Shown here: positions 1 through 6,410 of the stretch, piece after piece | Position numbering within the stretch: position 1 is the stretch's first letter | How the letters are laid out: each line of letters starts with the position of its first letter | NCBI GenBank assembly: GCA_046498405.1 | Contig: JAWOAS010000020.1 | Coordinates: forward strand, 1-11,446 | DNA length: 11,446 nucleotides | Origin: T1Sed10-49 sp046498405 | GTDB lineage: Bacteria > Actinomycetota > Nitriliruptoria > Euzebyales > Egibacteraceae | Reading direction: 5' to 3' | Translations under genes and position numbers: made by a program | Notes under the pieces: generated by a model | What the model was told of the DNA's origin: nothing | What the model saw: only the letters and a program-made list of their open reading frames with translations | Database searches by the model: none

Positions 1-1
1 C

Positions 2-76
2 GTCGAGCCCACCCTCGCCGAGCGCTACCGCGAGGTCGTCGGCGACCCCCGCGCGTCGGTCGGGCTGGGCGACTGA
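2..76 (+). CDS. C-terminal end of an upstream gene, probably ABC transporter ATP-binding protein (partial)
   Basis: Only the last 24 codons are inside the window; they read in frame from base 2 and end at the TGA at 74-76. The visible tail contains ERYREVVGDPRAS and has no diagnostic motif. The TGA shares its last base with the ATG of the following ABC-2 permease (TGATG), which is typical of translationally coupled ABC transporter ATPase/permease pairs. The ATPase assignment therefore rests on context only. The coding frame itself is well supported by the overlap and by GC-rich third positions. Confidence 0.55.
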   Translation, partial: VEPTLAERYREVVGDPRASVGLGD

Positions 77-1260
77 TGGGCGCCGTCGGCCTCGTCGCGC
101 TGCGCGAGCTCATCGAGCGGGGACGCTCGAAGGCCTTCCTCGTCGCCAACGTCATCATCGTCCTCGCCATCGCCCTCGGCGTGCTCGCCAGCCAGCTCTT
201 CGGCGACCCCGGGGCGACCCGGCTCGCCGTCGCCGACGAGGAGGCCGAGGAGCTCGCGCGGATCGTCGAGCAGCAACGGGCCGTCGTCGGCGCCGGCACC
301 GTCGAGGTCGTCGAGACCGCCGACGCCGGGAGCGCCGAGGAGCTCGTGCGCGAGGGCGAGGCCGACCTCGCCCTCGTCGGGCAGGGCGAGGTGCTCGTCG
401 ACGGGGCGGTGCCCCGCTCGATCGAGCCGCTGCTCGGGCTCGCCTCGCAGTCCCTGGCCCTGCAGCGCGCCGTGGCCGACCTCGGGGTGCCCTCCTACCT
501 CCAGGCCCGCGTGCTCGAGGGCTCGCTTGCCGTCACCAACGTCGGCGAGGACGAGGAGGGCCCCGACGAGGCCTCGGCGCTCGTGGCCTTCGGGGCCGTC
601 GTCGCGCTCTACGCCCTGCTCATCATCTACGGCCAGTGGGTCGCCCAGGGCATCGTCGAGGAGAAGCAGAGCCGGGTCGTCGAGGTCGTCGTCTCGACGG
701 TCACCCCGACGCAGCTGCTCGCCGGCAAGGTCCTCGGCATCGGCCTGCTCGGCCTGCTGCAGGTGCTCCTCATCGCCGGGGCGAGCGTGACCGGCCTGCT
801 CGTGGGCACCGACCTCGCGCTGCCGACGGGGCTCGGCGGCGTTATCGGGCTCGTCCTGGGCTGGTACATCCTCGGCTATGCGCTCTACGCGACGCTCTTC
901 GCCGTCAGCGGCGCGGTCGTCTCCCGCGTCGAGGACCTCCAGAGCGCCGCCACCCCGGTCATCATCGTCATCCTCGCGGCGTTCTTCGCCTCGCAGTTCG
1001 CCCTCCAGGACCCCTCCTCGACGGCGGCGCAGGTCATGGCCCTCGTGCCGCTGACCGCCCCGCTCGTCCAGCCGATCCGTGGGGCGGCGGGCCTCGGCTC
1101 GGCGCTCGAGGTCCTCGCCGGCGCGGCCCTCACGCTCGCCGCCCTCGGCGTGCTCCTGCCGGTCGTCGCGCGCGTCTACGCCGGCGCGGTGCTGCGCACC
1201 CGGGGGCGGCTGTCGCTGCGTGAGGCCTACCGCTCCGGCAGCGGCGCGCCCGCCGGGTAG
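76..1260 (+). CDS. ABC-2 family transporter permease (NatB-like)
   Basis: This 394-residue integral membrane protein has the layout of NatB/ABC2_membrane_3 permeases. A single membrane segment lies near residues 20-42, followed by a long extracytoplasmic domain (about 45-165) and five or so further hydrophobic segments between about 166 and 370. The family hallmark is a cytoplasmic coupling segment after the second membrane helix, GIVEEKQSRVVEVVVST, at about 192-208, followed by P-T-Q-L-L-A-G-K. It would form the membrane channel of an exporter driven by the ATPase encoded just upstream, whose stop codon overlaps this start (TGATG at 74-78). The substrate (sodium, drug, lipid or antibiotic) cannot be told from the sequence. 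It ends 34 bases before the convergent PFK gene. Confidence 0.85.
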   Translation: MGAVGLVALRELIERGRSKAFLVANVIIVLAIALGVLASQLFGDPGATRLAVADEEAEELARIVEQQRAVVGAGTVEVVETADAGSAEELVREGEADLALVGQGEVLVDGAVPRSIEPLLGLASQSLALQRAVADLGVPSYLQARVLEGSLAVTNVGEDEEGPDEASALVAFGAVVALYALLIIYGQWVAQGIVEEKQSRVVEVVVSTVTPTQLLAGKVLGIGLLGLLQVLLIAGASVTGLLVGTDLALPTGLGGVIGLVLGWYILGYALYATLFAVSGAVVSRVEDLQSAATPVIIVILAAFFASQFALQDPSSTAAQVMALVPLTAPLVQPIRGAAGLGSALEVLAGAALTLAALGVLLPVVARVYAGAVLRTRGRLSLREAYRSGSGAPAG

Positions 1261-1269
1261 GGGGCCGCC

Positions 1270-1281
1270 GCCGTCGACGGC
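1270..1281. terminator. Short palindrome between convergent genes, possible bidirectional terminator
   Basis: The 34-base spacer between the permease stop (1260) and the convergent PFK stop (1295) contains the perfect 12-base palindrome gccgtcgacggc. As RNA it could form only a short stem and no U-tract follows on either strand, so a terminator role is a weak guess from position. Confidence 0.25.
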
Positions 1282-1294
1282 ACGCCGACCCCGC

Positions 1295-2266
1295 TCAGCG
1301 GGCGAGGCGGGCCATGAGCGCCTCGAGGTCGGCCGACAGCGTCGCTGGTGCCGTCCACGCCCGCGACAGCGGGACCCGCACGACCCGCCCGGCCCGCTCG
1401 CCGAGGAGCACGCGGTCGGCGCCGTCGACGAGGGCGGCCACCGCGGCGTCGCCGAGGACCGAGCCGAGGAGGCGGTCGCGCATCGTCGGCGTGGCCCCCC
1501 GCTGGAGCTGGCCGAGGACGCTGACCCTCGTCTCGACGTCGTCGAGCTCGGTGCCGAGCCGCTCGGCGAGCTCGTAGACCCCGCCCGGGCGGGTGCCCTC
1601 GGCGACGACGACGAGGCAGAAGCCCTTGCCGCGGGCGAAGGCGCCGCGCACGTCGGCGCGCAGCGCGGCGAGGTCGACGGCGCGCTCGGGGACGACGACG
1701 TGGCTGGCCCCCGCGGTCAGGCCGGCCAGCAGGCTGCCCCAGCCGGCGTGACGGCTCGCGACCTCGACGAGGAAGAGCCGTCCGTTGCTCGAGGCGCTGT
1801 CGCGGATCTGGTCGATGGCGGCCAGTGCGCTGTTGACCGCCGAGTCGAGCCCGAGGCTCCAGTCGGTCCCGCCGACGTCGTTGTCGATCGTGCCGGGCAC
1901 GCCGGCCACGTGCACCGGCGTCTCACGGGACAGCGAGTCGGCGCCGCGCAGCGAGCCGACGCCCCCGACGACGACGAGCCCGTCGACCTCGGCGAGGGCG
2001 AGGTGCTTGCCGGCCTCCCGGCGGGCCTCGGAGCTGCGGAACGCCGGGCAGCGTCCGGTGCCGAGCACCGTGCCGGGGCGTTGGAGGATCCCCGAGACCG
2101 ACCGGGCGTCGAGGTCGCGCAGCCGGCCGTCGACGAGGCCGCCGAAGCCCCCCTCGACGCCGACGGCGGGGATCCCGGCGGCGTCGCAGGCGCGCGCGAC
2201 CGCGCGGACCGCGGCGTTCATCCCGGGGCTGTCGCCCCCGCTGGTGACCACGGCGATCCGTCGCAT
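1295..2266 (-). CDS. pfkA: 6-phosphofructokinase family protein with altered Mg-ATP motif
   Basis: This 323-residue protein aligns over its full length with bacterial PFK-1 (about 320 residues), which phosphorylates fructose 6-phosphate in glycolysis. The N-terminal TSGGDSPGMNAA loop (8-19), Arg72, the catalytic PGTIDND motif (124-130, base Asp128), Arg163, SRHAG with Arg172, Glu223 and VLGQLQRG (250-257) match the substrate-binding set. Gly104 and the PGTIDND form are of the ATP-using rather than pyrophosphate-using type. Oddly, the GGDGS motif reads GGVGS: Val103 (GTC) stands where E. coli has the Mg-binding Asp103, and Gln253 replaces E. coli His249. Activity may therefore be low or different. 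The ATG at 2266 is preceded by a perfect AGGAGG, so I prefer it to the longer frame, whose extra N-terminus is low-complexity Arg/Pro. It is last in the three-gene minus-strand cluster. Confidence 0.88.
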   Translation of the reverse strand: MRRIAVVTSGGDSPGMNAAVRAVARACDAAGIPAVGVEGGFGGLVDGRLRDLDARSVSGILQRPGTVLGTGRCPAFRSSEARREAGKHLALAEVDGLVVVGGVGSLRGADSLSRETPVHVAGVPGTIDNDVGGTDWSLGLDSAVNSALAAIDQIRDSASSNGRLFLVEVASRHAGWGSLLAGLTAGASHVVVPERAVDLAALRADVRGAFARGKGFCLVVVAEGTRPGGVYELAERLGTELDDVETRVSVLGQLQRGATPTMRDRLLGSVLGDAAVAALVDGADRVLLGERAGRVVRVPLSRAWTAPATLSADLEALMARLAR

Positions 2267-2273
2267 GCCCGCG

Positions 2274-2279
2274 CCTCCT
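2274..2279 (-). promoter_or_regulatory. Ribosome binding site fixing the PFK start
   Basis: Read on the minus strand this is AGGAGG, 7 bases before the ATG at 2266. It lies in the 29-base gap after the metallo-beta-lactamase stop codon. It decides the start in favour of MRRIAVV over upstream alternatives inside the preceding gene. Confidence 0.8.
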
Positions 2280-2295
2280 GCTCGGGGTGCCGAGG

Positions 2296-3012
2296 CTAGC
2301 GGACCCGCCGTGCGGCCCGCTCGGCGAGCGCCTCGAGGCGCTCGGCGGCGCGGCGGCGCAGCGGTGGGCCGTGGCCCGGGCCGACGACGCCGGGGCCGAG
2401 CGCGGCGAGCCGGGCGAGCGTGGCGGGGACCGCGTCGAGGTCGGCGGTCAGCGCGCGCGGCCCCGTCCACAGCCGGGGCGCGGTGAGCACCGCGTCGCCG
2501 GCGAGCAGGGCGCCGCGCTCGGGCAGCCAGATCGCCGCGTGCCCGACGGTGTGCCCCGGGGCGGCGACGACGACGAGGCCGCCGTCGAGGCGCTCGCCGT
2601 CGGAGAGCGCGGTCGTCGGTGCCGGGGTGGGTCGCCGGCTCACCCGCGCGAGCGCGCGTGCCAGCCGGGTGCGGCGGCCGGCGGCGGGCTCGGCGGTGCC
2701 GGCGATGACCTCGGCGTCGGGGGACAGGGCGGCCAGCGGGGGCGCGCTCGGGCCGAGGGCGAGTCGGGTCGCCCCGCCGGCGTGGTCGGCGTGCCAGTGG
2801 GTGCAGACGACCTCGTCGACCGCCCGGGGATCGAGGCCGAGCAGACGGAGGCTGCGCACGAGCCGCGGGGGTGCCGCGCGTGTGCCGGCGTCGACGAGGA
2901 TGAGCCCGTCGCCGTCGCCGAGGGCGTCGCGGGCCACGACGTAGGCGTTGGTGAGGGTGGCGACCTCGAGGCGCCAGACGCCTGCAGCGATCGGCTCGGT
3001 GCGGTTGTCCAC
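2296..3012 (-). CDS. MBL-fold metallo-hydrolase (glyoxalase II-like)
   Basis: A 238-residue soluble metallo-beta-lactamase-fold enzyme. The complete dinuclear metal set is visible: THWHADH at 71-77 (H72, H74, D76, H77), His154 in APGHTVGH, bridging Asp173 in LLAGDAV and His214 in GPGHGPP. This is the arrangement of glyoxalase II-like and related thioester or lactone hydrolases. No substrate-recognition domain is added, so the substrate is unknown. The start is a GTG at 3012, chosen because it gives the usual short lead-in to the first beta strand (GVWRLEV) and lies 7 bases past the upstream stop. A GGAGG precedes it by only one base, too close to be ideal, so translation may rely on coupling to the regulator gene. 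No other in-frame start nearby is better. Confidence 0.87.
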   Translation of the reverse strand: MDNRTEPIAAGVWRLEVATLTNAYVVARDALGDGDGLILVDAGTRAAPPRLVRSLRLLGLDPRAVDEVVCTHWHADHAGGATRLALGPSAPPLAALSPDAEVIAGTAEPAAGRRTRLARALARVSRRPTPAPTTALSDGERLDGGLVVVAAPGHTVGHAAIWLPERGALLAGDAVLTAPRLWTGPRALTADLDAVPATLARLAALGPGVVGPGHGPPLRRRAAERLEALAERAARRVR

Positions 3013-3019
3013 GCCTCCG

Positions 3020-3907
3020 CTACGAGCCCACGAGGTCGTCGAGCCGGTCGGTGAGCTCGCCGAGGTCGGCCACGGAGACCCCGCCGGCGGCCTCAGCGCG
3101 CTCGGGGTCGTGGCCCTGGCCGCCGAAGACGACGAGCGTGCGGCCGTTCGCGCGCCGGGAGGCCTCGACGAGGGCCTCGTAGACGCCGGCGTCGACCGCC
3201 GGGTTGGTGATCGACACGCAGAGGACGTCGGTGGGCACGACCTCGAGGAACAGGCGCAGGTCCTCGACGGGCACGTTCGGGCCGAGGTGGTGGACGTCGA
3301 AGCCGCCGGCCCGCAGGAAGTCGGCGACCATCGTCGAGGCGAGCGCGTGCTGGTCGCCCGGTGGGGTCAGCGTCACCGCCGTGCCGCGGCTCGGGCCCCG
3401 GCGCCGGAAGAACTCCCCGAGCCGGGCCATGATCGCCGTGGCGATCTCCGTCGCGCGGTGCTCGACGGGCACCGAGAGCTCGCCGGCGGCCCACTCGTCG
3501 CCGATGCGGTGCAGCACCGGGGCCAGCAGGTTGAGGTAGACGTCGCCGGCCGGCGCGCCATCGGCGACGACCTTGCGGACGAGGCTGCCGGCCTCGACGC
3601 CCTCGCCCTCGGTGAGGTGGTGGTAGAGCCGGTCGACGTGGACGTCCCAGTCGGTGTGCTGCTCGCCCTTCGACGGTGAGACGACGTCGACCTGGCGCCC
3701 GTGGAGGAACGCGTCGAGGTCGGACTGGCGCACGCGGAGCCGGCCCCCGGCCTTGAACGCCGGCAGGTCGCCCTTGCGCACCCAGCGGTACGCGGTCATG
3801 TAGTGGACCTTGAGCCGGTCGGCGGCCTCCTGCAGCGTCAGGAGCTCGCGGTCGGCCTCGCTGCGGTCCGTGGTGTCGGTCAACGGTGCCCCTCTCGACG
3901 ACGTCAT
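3020..3907 (-). CDS. CarH/LitR-like cobalamin-binding transcriptional regulator (HTH_17 + B12 cap + B12 Rossmann)
   Basis: A 295-residue regulator with three parts. Residues 21-67 are an excisionase/BldC-type helix-turn-helix (LTLQEAADRL, then TAYRWVRKGDLPAFKAGGR). Residues about 84-172 are a four-helix B12 cap and about 174-295 a cobalamin-binding Rossmann domain (GDQHALA with His187, the SIT segment at 232-234, FGGQG). The cap holds W139-x9-E149-H150, the W-x9-EH signature of AdoCbl photoreceptors CarH/LitR, and His187 sits at the expected lower-axial-ligand position (His177 in Thermus CarH). In that family dark AdoCbl-bound tetramers repress and light releases DNA. The residue after Trp139 is Ala140, where Thermus CarH has His132. 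The start could instead be the in-frame TTG at about 3883, which has a GAGAGGGG-like sequence before it; the ATG at 3907 lacks a clear Shine-Dalgarno. It is first in a cluster with MBL and PFK genes. Confidence 0.85.
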   Translation of the reverse strand: MTSSRGAPLTDTTDRSEADRELLTLQEAADRLKVHYMTAYRWVRKGDLPAFKAGGRLRVRQSDLDAFLHGRQVDVVSPSKGEQHTDWDVHVDRLYHHLTEGEGVEAGSLVRKVVADGAPAGDVYLNLLAPVLHRIGDEWAAGELSVPVEHRATEIATAIMARLGEFFRRRGPSRGTAVTLTPPGDQHALASTMVADFLRAGGFDVHHLGPNVPVEDLRLFLEVVPTDVLCVSITNPAVDAGVYEALVEASRRANGRTLVVFGGQGHDPERAEAAGGVSVADLGELTDRLDDLVGS

Positions 3908-3938
3908 GCTAGCAAGGCGTCGGCTCGAAGCCGCGGGG

Positions 3939-3954
3939 ATGCGTGAGCCATGCG
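3939..3954. promoter_or_regulatory. Two ATGCG direct repeats 11 bp apart upstream of the regulator, possible operator
   Basis: ATGCG occurs at 3939-3943 and again at 3950-3954, exactly one helical turn apart and 32-47 bases before the regulator ATG. CarH proteins are known to bind 11-bp-phased direct repeats, so an autoregulatory site is conceivable. Two five-base copies are weak evidence and flanking bases are not conserved. Confidence 0.25.
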
Positions 3955-3990
3955 AACGGAAAAGTATGGAGACTAAGGTTTGATAAAGCA
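3955..3990 (-). promoter_or_regulatory. AT-rich island, probable promoter region of the regulator cluster
   Basis: 23 of these 36 bases are A or T, a strong departure from the surrounding very GC-rich DNA. Read leftward, the hexamer CATACT (3968 to 3963) resembles an actinobacterial -10 box (TATACT-like). No good TTGACA-like -35 is found at 16-18 bases. A transcript from here would have a leader of about 50 bases before the ATG at 3907. Confidence 0.4.
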
Positions 3991-4053
3991 CGGGGCGGGT
4001 GATGCTCAGGATGTGCAAGGTGAGCGCCATCGCCGAGAGGCGACGGCCTCGAC

Positions 4054-4103
4054 AGCCGCAGGCAGCACTCACGAACGACCCCTCCGCCGTGCTGCCTGCG
4101 GCT
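4054..4103. repeat. Perfect 15-bp inverted repeat with 20-base spacer
   Basis: The left arm agccgcaggcagcac (4054-4068) is the exact reverse complement of gtgctgcctgcggct (4089-4103); the spacer 4069-4088 is unpaired. As RNA it forms a very stable stem on either strand. No U-tract follows, so it could be a Rho-type or U-less actinobacterial terminator for the methyltransferase transcript, a protein-binding site or part of a structured RNA. Confidence 0.85.
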
Positions 4104-4199
4104 CTTGCGCGTCCCGGGCCCGCGCTCGTCGTCCAACCCCTCCACGGCGAGCGCGTGCTCGCGTGCGCGGCTACCCCGCGGCCGACGCCGCGACGGGCA

Positions 4200-4219
4200 G
4201 GCCGGTGGGCTCACCGGCC
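4200..4219 (-). terminator. Hairpin after the RNA methyltransferase gene, possible terminator
   Basis: Arms ggccggtg (4200-4207) and caccggcc (4212-4219) pair over 8 GC-rich bases around a four-base loop, 31 bases past the methyltransferase stop in its direction of transcription. There is no T-run after it, so intrinsic termination is uncertain. Confidence 0.45.
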
Positions 4220-4250
4220 GCGGCCGGCCCTCCCACGGCCTGCGGCCCGC

Positions 4251-5507
4251 TCACGGCCGGCTCGACGGCTCGAAGGTCGCGACGACCTCGACATGGGCGG
4301 TGTGGGTGAACTCGTCGACGGGGACGGCGCGGACGAGCCGCCAGCCGGCCTCGGCGAGGGCGCGGGCGTCGCGGGCCAGGGCGGCGGGGTCGCAGGCGAC
4401 GTAGACGACGCGCCAGCGCGCGACCGTCGCGATCGCCGTGGCGAGCTCGGCGCCGGCGCCACGGCGCGGGGGGTCGAGCACGACGACGTCGGCGCGGGCC
4501 CCGGCCTCGACGAGGTCGGCGACGACGTCGTCGGCGTCGCCGAGCAGCACCTCGGCGTCGAGGTCGGCGAGGTTGGCCGCGGCGTCCTCGGCCGCGGCGG
4601 GGTCGGCCTCGACGGCGGTCACCGCCGCGCCGGAGGCGCCGAGCACGCCGGCGAGCAGCCCGACGCCGCAGAAGAGGTCGAGGGCCGTCTCGCCCTCGCG
4701 CAGGTCGGCGGCCTCGGCGACGAGGCCGGCGAGGGCCTCGGCGCCAGCCCGGCTCGACTGGAAGAAGCTCGTCGCCGAGACCCGCCAGGAGCGCCCCGCG
4801 GCCTCCTCGCGCAGGGTCGGCTCACCGCGCAGCGCGACGGCCCCGTCGGTGCCGACGACGGCCACGGGGGTCTCGCCCGGTGGCAGCGGCGGCAACGGCC
4901 CGGGCCCCGGGTGGACCTCGAGGCTCGCCCGGCCGTCGGCGTCGCCGCGGACGATGACCTCGGCCACGCCCGGCCAGGCGTCGCCGGCGGCGGCGCGGGC
5001 CGCGGCCGCCCCGGCGTCGAGCAGGGGGCAGTGCCCGATCGGCTCGATGGCGTGGCTGCCGCGGCGGCGCAGGCCGAGCCGCCCGTCCTCGTCGGGGGCG
5101 AAGCGCGCCTGGTTGCGGTAGCCGAGCCCGTCGCCGCCGTGGGGACGGCGCGTCTCGGCGACCGGCGGGTCGACGAGGCCGCCGATGCGCTCGAGGGCGT
5201 CGACGACGACCTGGCGCAGCAGCGCGGCCTGCCGCGCCGGGGCGATGTGCTGCAGGCGGCAGCCGCCGCAGCGCTCAGGCCCGAAGTGGGGGCAGGGCGG
5301 CGCGACGCGGTCGGGGGAGGCCTCGAGGACCTCGACGGTCACCGCGCGGGCGAAGCGCTTGCGCTCCTCGAGGATCCTCGCCCGGACGGTCTCGCCGGGG
5401 ATGGCGTAGGCCACGAAGCAGGCCTTGCCGTCGTCGAGGCGGCCGACGGCGTCGCCGCCGTGGGCGAGCCCGTCGAGGGTGATCGTGACCTCGCGGGAGG
5501 ATGGCAT
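4251..5507 (-). CDS. TrmA/RumA-family RNA (uracil-5)-methyltransferase with TRAM domain and Fe-S cysteines
   Basis: A 418-residue SAM-dependent enzyme that should place a methyl on C5 of a uridine in rRNA or tRNA. Residues 1-65 form an OB-fold TRAM RNA-binding domain (LDGLAHGGDAVGR, AIPGE). C72, C80, C83 and C160 match the four ligands of the RumA [4Fe-4S] cluster, though the first spacing is Cx7C rather than the Cx5C of E. coli RumA. The catalytic half shows FFQSSRAGAE (248-257), SAM motif LDLFCGVG (277-284), LDPPRRGAG (344-352), nucleophile Cys372 in VACDPAALARD and general base Glu407 in FTHTAHVE. Target (U747, U1939 or tRNA U54 type) cannot be assigned. Start ATG 5507 gives the canonical TRAM N-terminus; no strong Shine-Dalgarno, 25 bases after the prmA stop, so coupling is likely. 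Confidence 0.9.
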   Translation of the reverse strand: MPSSREVTITLDGLAHGGDAVGRLDDGKACFVAYAIPGETVRARILEERKRFARAVTVEVLEASPDRVAPPCPHFGPERCGGCRLQHIAPARQAALLRQVVVDALERIGGLVDPPVAETRRPHGGDGLGYRNQARFAPDEDGRLGLRRRGSHAIEPIGHCPLLDAGAAAARAAAGDAWPGVAEVIVRGDADGRASLEVHPGPGPLPPLPPGETPVAVVGTDGAVALRGEPTLREEAAGRSWRVSATSFFQSSRAGAEALAGLVAEAADLREGETALDLFCGVGLLAGVLGASGAAVTAVEADPAAAEDAAANLADLDAEVLLGDADDVVADLVEAGARADVVVLDPPRRGAGAELATAIATVARWRVVYVACDPAALARDARALAEAGWRLVRAVPVDEFTHTAHVEVVATFEPSSRP

Positions 5508-5532
5508 GACGCCGGATGCTACTGCCCCGGGC

Positions 5533-6372
5533 TCAGCGCGCCCGGTGGCCACCGCCCGCCCCACGCGACCGGTGCCGCGCGGTGAGGGCGACCCAGGCCT
5601 GGCCGGGGGCCGTCGCGACGTCGAGCCCCGCGGCCTCGAGCGCGGCGACGGCCTCCCCCGTGCGCTCGACGCTGACGCCGCTGGCCACGAGCACCCCGCC
5701 CGGGGCGAGCCGGCCGGCGAGGTCGGCGGCCAGCGCCGCCAGCGTCGCGGTGTCGAGGTTGGCGAGCACGACGTCGGCGGGGCCCTGCCCGAGGGCCTCG
5801 ACCGAGCCCTCGGCCACGGCGACCGCCACGCCGTTGGCGGCGGCGTTGGCCCGGGCGGTGGCCACCGCGACGGGGTCGACGTCGACGGCGCGCACCTCGG
5901 CGGCGCCGCGCCGGGCCGCGGCGATCGCGAGGATCCCGGTGCCGGTGCCGACGTCGTCGACCCGCGCCCCGGCGAGGTCGAGGCCGGCGAGGGCGGCGAG
6001 GCAGCCCACCGTCGTCTCGTGGTGCCCGGTGCCGAAGGCCTGCGCGGGCTCGATGACGAGGACCTCCTCGGCCTCCGGCGCCTCGCGCCACGGCGGGGTG
6101 ATCGCGAAGGGCCCGACGACGACGGGCTCGATCGACGCGCGCCAGGTCGCGAGGTGGTCGACGTCGGGCACGGCCTCCCAGCGCCCCGCCAGCGGGAGGC
6201 CGTCGACGCGCGCGGGGAAGTAGGCCGTGGCCCGGCCGTCCTCTTCGACGATGCCGAGCAGACCCGCGGCCTCGAGCGCGGCGAGGTGGAGGTTGCAGCC
6301 CTCGAGGTCGGCCTCGGTGCGGTAGGCCCAGGCGGCGGGCTGGCTGGCGGGGTCCTGGCCCGCAGCGGGCAT
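5533..6372 (-). CDS. prmA: Ribosomal protein L11 methyltransferase (PrmA family)
   Basis: A 279-residue class I SAM methyltransferase of the PrmA family, which trimethylates ribosomal protein L11. The N-terminal substrate-recognition part (to about residue 95) is followed by the family signature FGTGHHETT (113-121), the SAM-binding loop DVGTGTGILAIAAAR (140-154), the acidic end of beta2 VDVDP (163-167) and VLANLD (202-207) at the position of the family's ANIL motif. Length is close to the roughly 290 of E. coli PrmA. Start ATG 6372 is supported by GAGGAG six bases upstream. It leads a two-gene minus-strand operon with the RNA m5U methyltransferase, suggesting a shared role in ribosome modification. 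It could modify another protein, because small PrmA-like enzymes vary in target. Confidence 0.87.
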   Translation of the reverse strand: MPAAGQDPASQPAAWAYRTEADLEGCNLHLAALEAAGLLGIVEEDGRATAYFPARVDGLPLAGRWEAVPDVDHLATWRASIEPVVVGPFAITPPWREAPEAEEVLVIEPAQAFGTGHHETTVGCLAALAGLDLAGARVDDVGTGTGILAIAAARRGAAEVRAVDVDPVAVATARANAAANGVAVAVAEGSVEALGQGPADVVLANLDTATLAALAADLAGRLAPGGVLVASGVSVERTGEAVAALEAAGLDVATAPGQAWVALTARHRSRGAGGGHRAR

Positions 6373-6378
6373 CGTCGG

Positions 6379-6384
6379 CTCCTC
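6379..6384 (-). promoter_or_regulatory. Ribosome binding site of prmA
   Basis: Minus-strand GAGGAG lies six bases before the ATG at 6372. It settles the start against an in-frame extension of 93 residues whose sequence is Ser/Arg/Pro-rich and runs across the divergent gene. Confidence 0.7.
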
Positions 6385-6410
6385 GGCTGCTCGGCAGGGT
6401 CGCGGGGTGG

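Larger units (their letters stand above)
3908..4250. other. 343-base gap without a convincing gene
   Basis: Between the regulator start and the RNA methyltransferase stop I find no supported protein or tRNA. The frames open here code for Arg/Pro-rich or homology-free peptides and have no ribosome binding sites. The gap holds the AT-rich promoter candidate (3955-3990), a perfect 15-bp inverted repeat (4054-4103) and a terminator-like hairpin (4200-4219). No cobalamin riboswitch B12 box was recognised on either strand. A small RNA cannot be excluded. Confidence 0.6.

Noticed and set aside
1079..2299. A 406-codon plus-strand frame
   Set aside because: Antisense to the PFK gene, which has full family motifs and a perfect ribosome site.
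3921..3945. Possible tRNA T-arm (cttcgagcc on the minus strand)
   Set aside because: The flanking bases do not form a proper 5-bp T-stem with a 7-base loop, and there is no anticodon or acceptor arm; it is only a small hairpin.
3908..4072. Longer start (350 codons) for the CarH-like regulator
   Set aside because: The added 55 residues have no similarity to HTH_17 N-termini, span the AT-rich promoter candidate and run into the 15-bp inverted repeat. No ribosome binding site supports the upstream ATG.
3909..4214. A 101-codon minus-strand frame in the gap
   Set aside because: No recognisable motif or ribosome site; it overlaps the regulator start and both hairpins.
3908..4250. Cobalamin riboswitch upstream of the B12-binding regulator
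   Set aside because: No B12 box or expected core helices recognised on either strand.
3999..5585. A 528-codon plus-strand frame
   Set aside because: Antisense to the RNA methyltransferase, with Gly/Asp/Arg-rich shadow composition and no motif.
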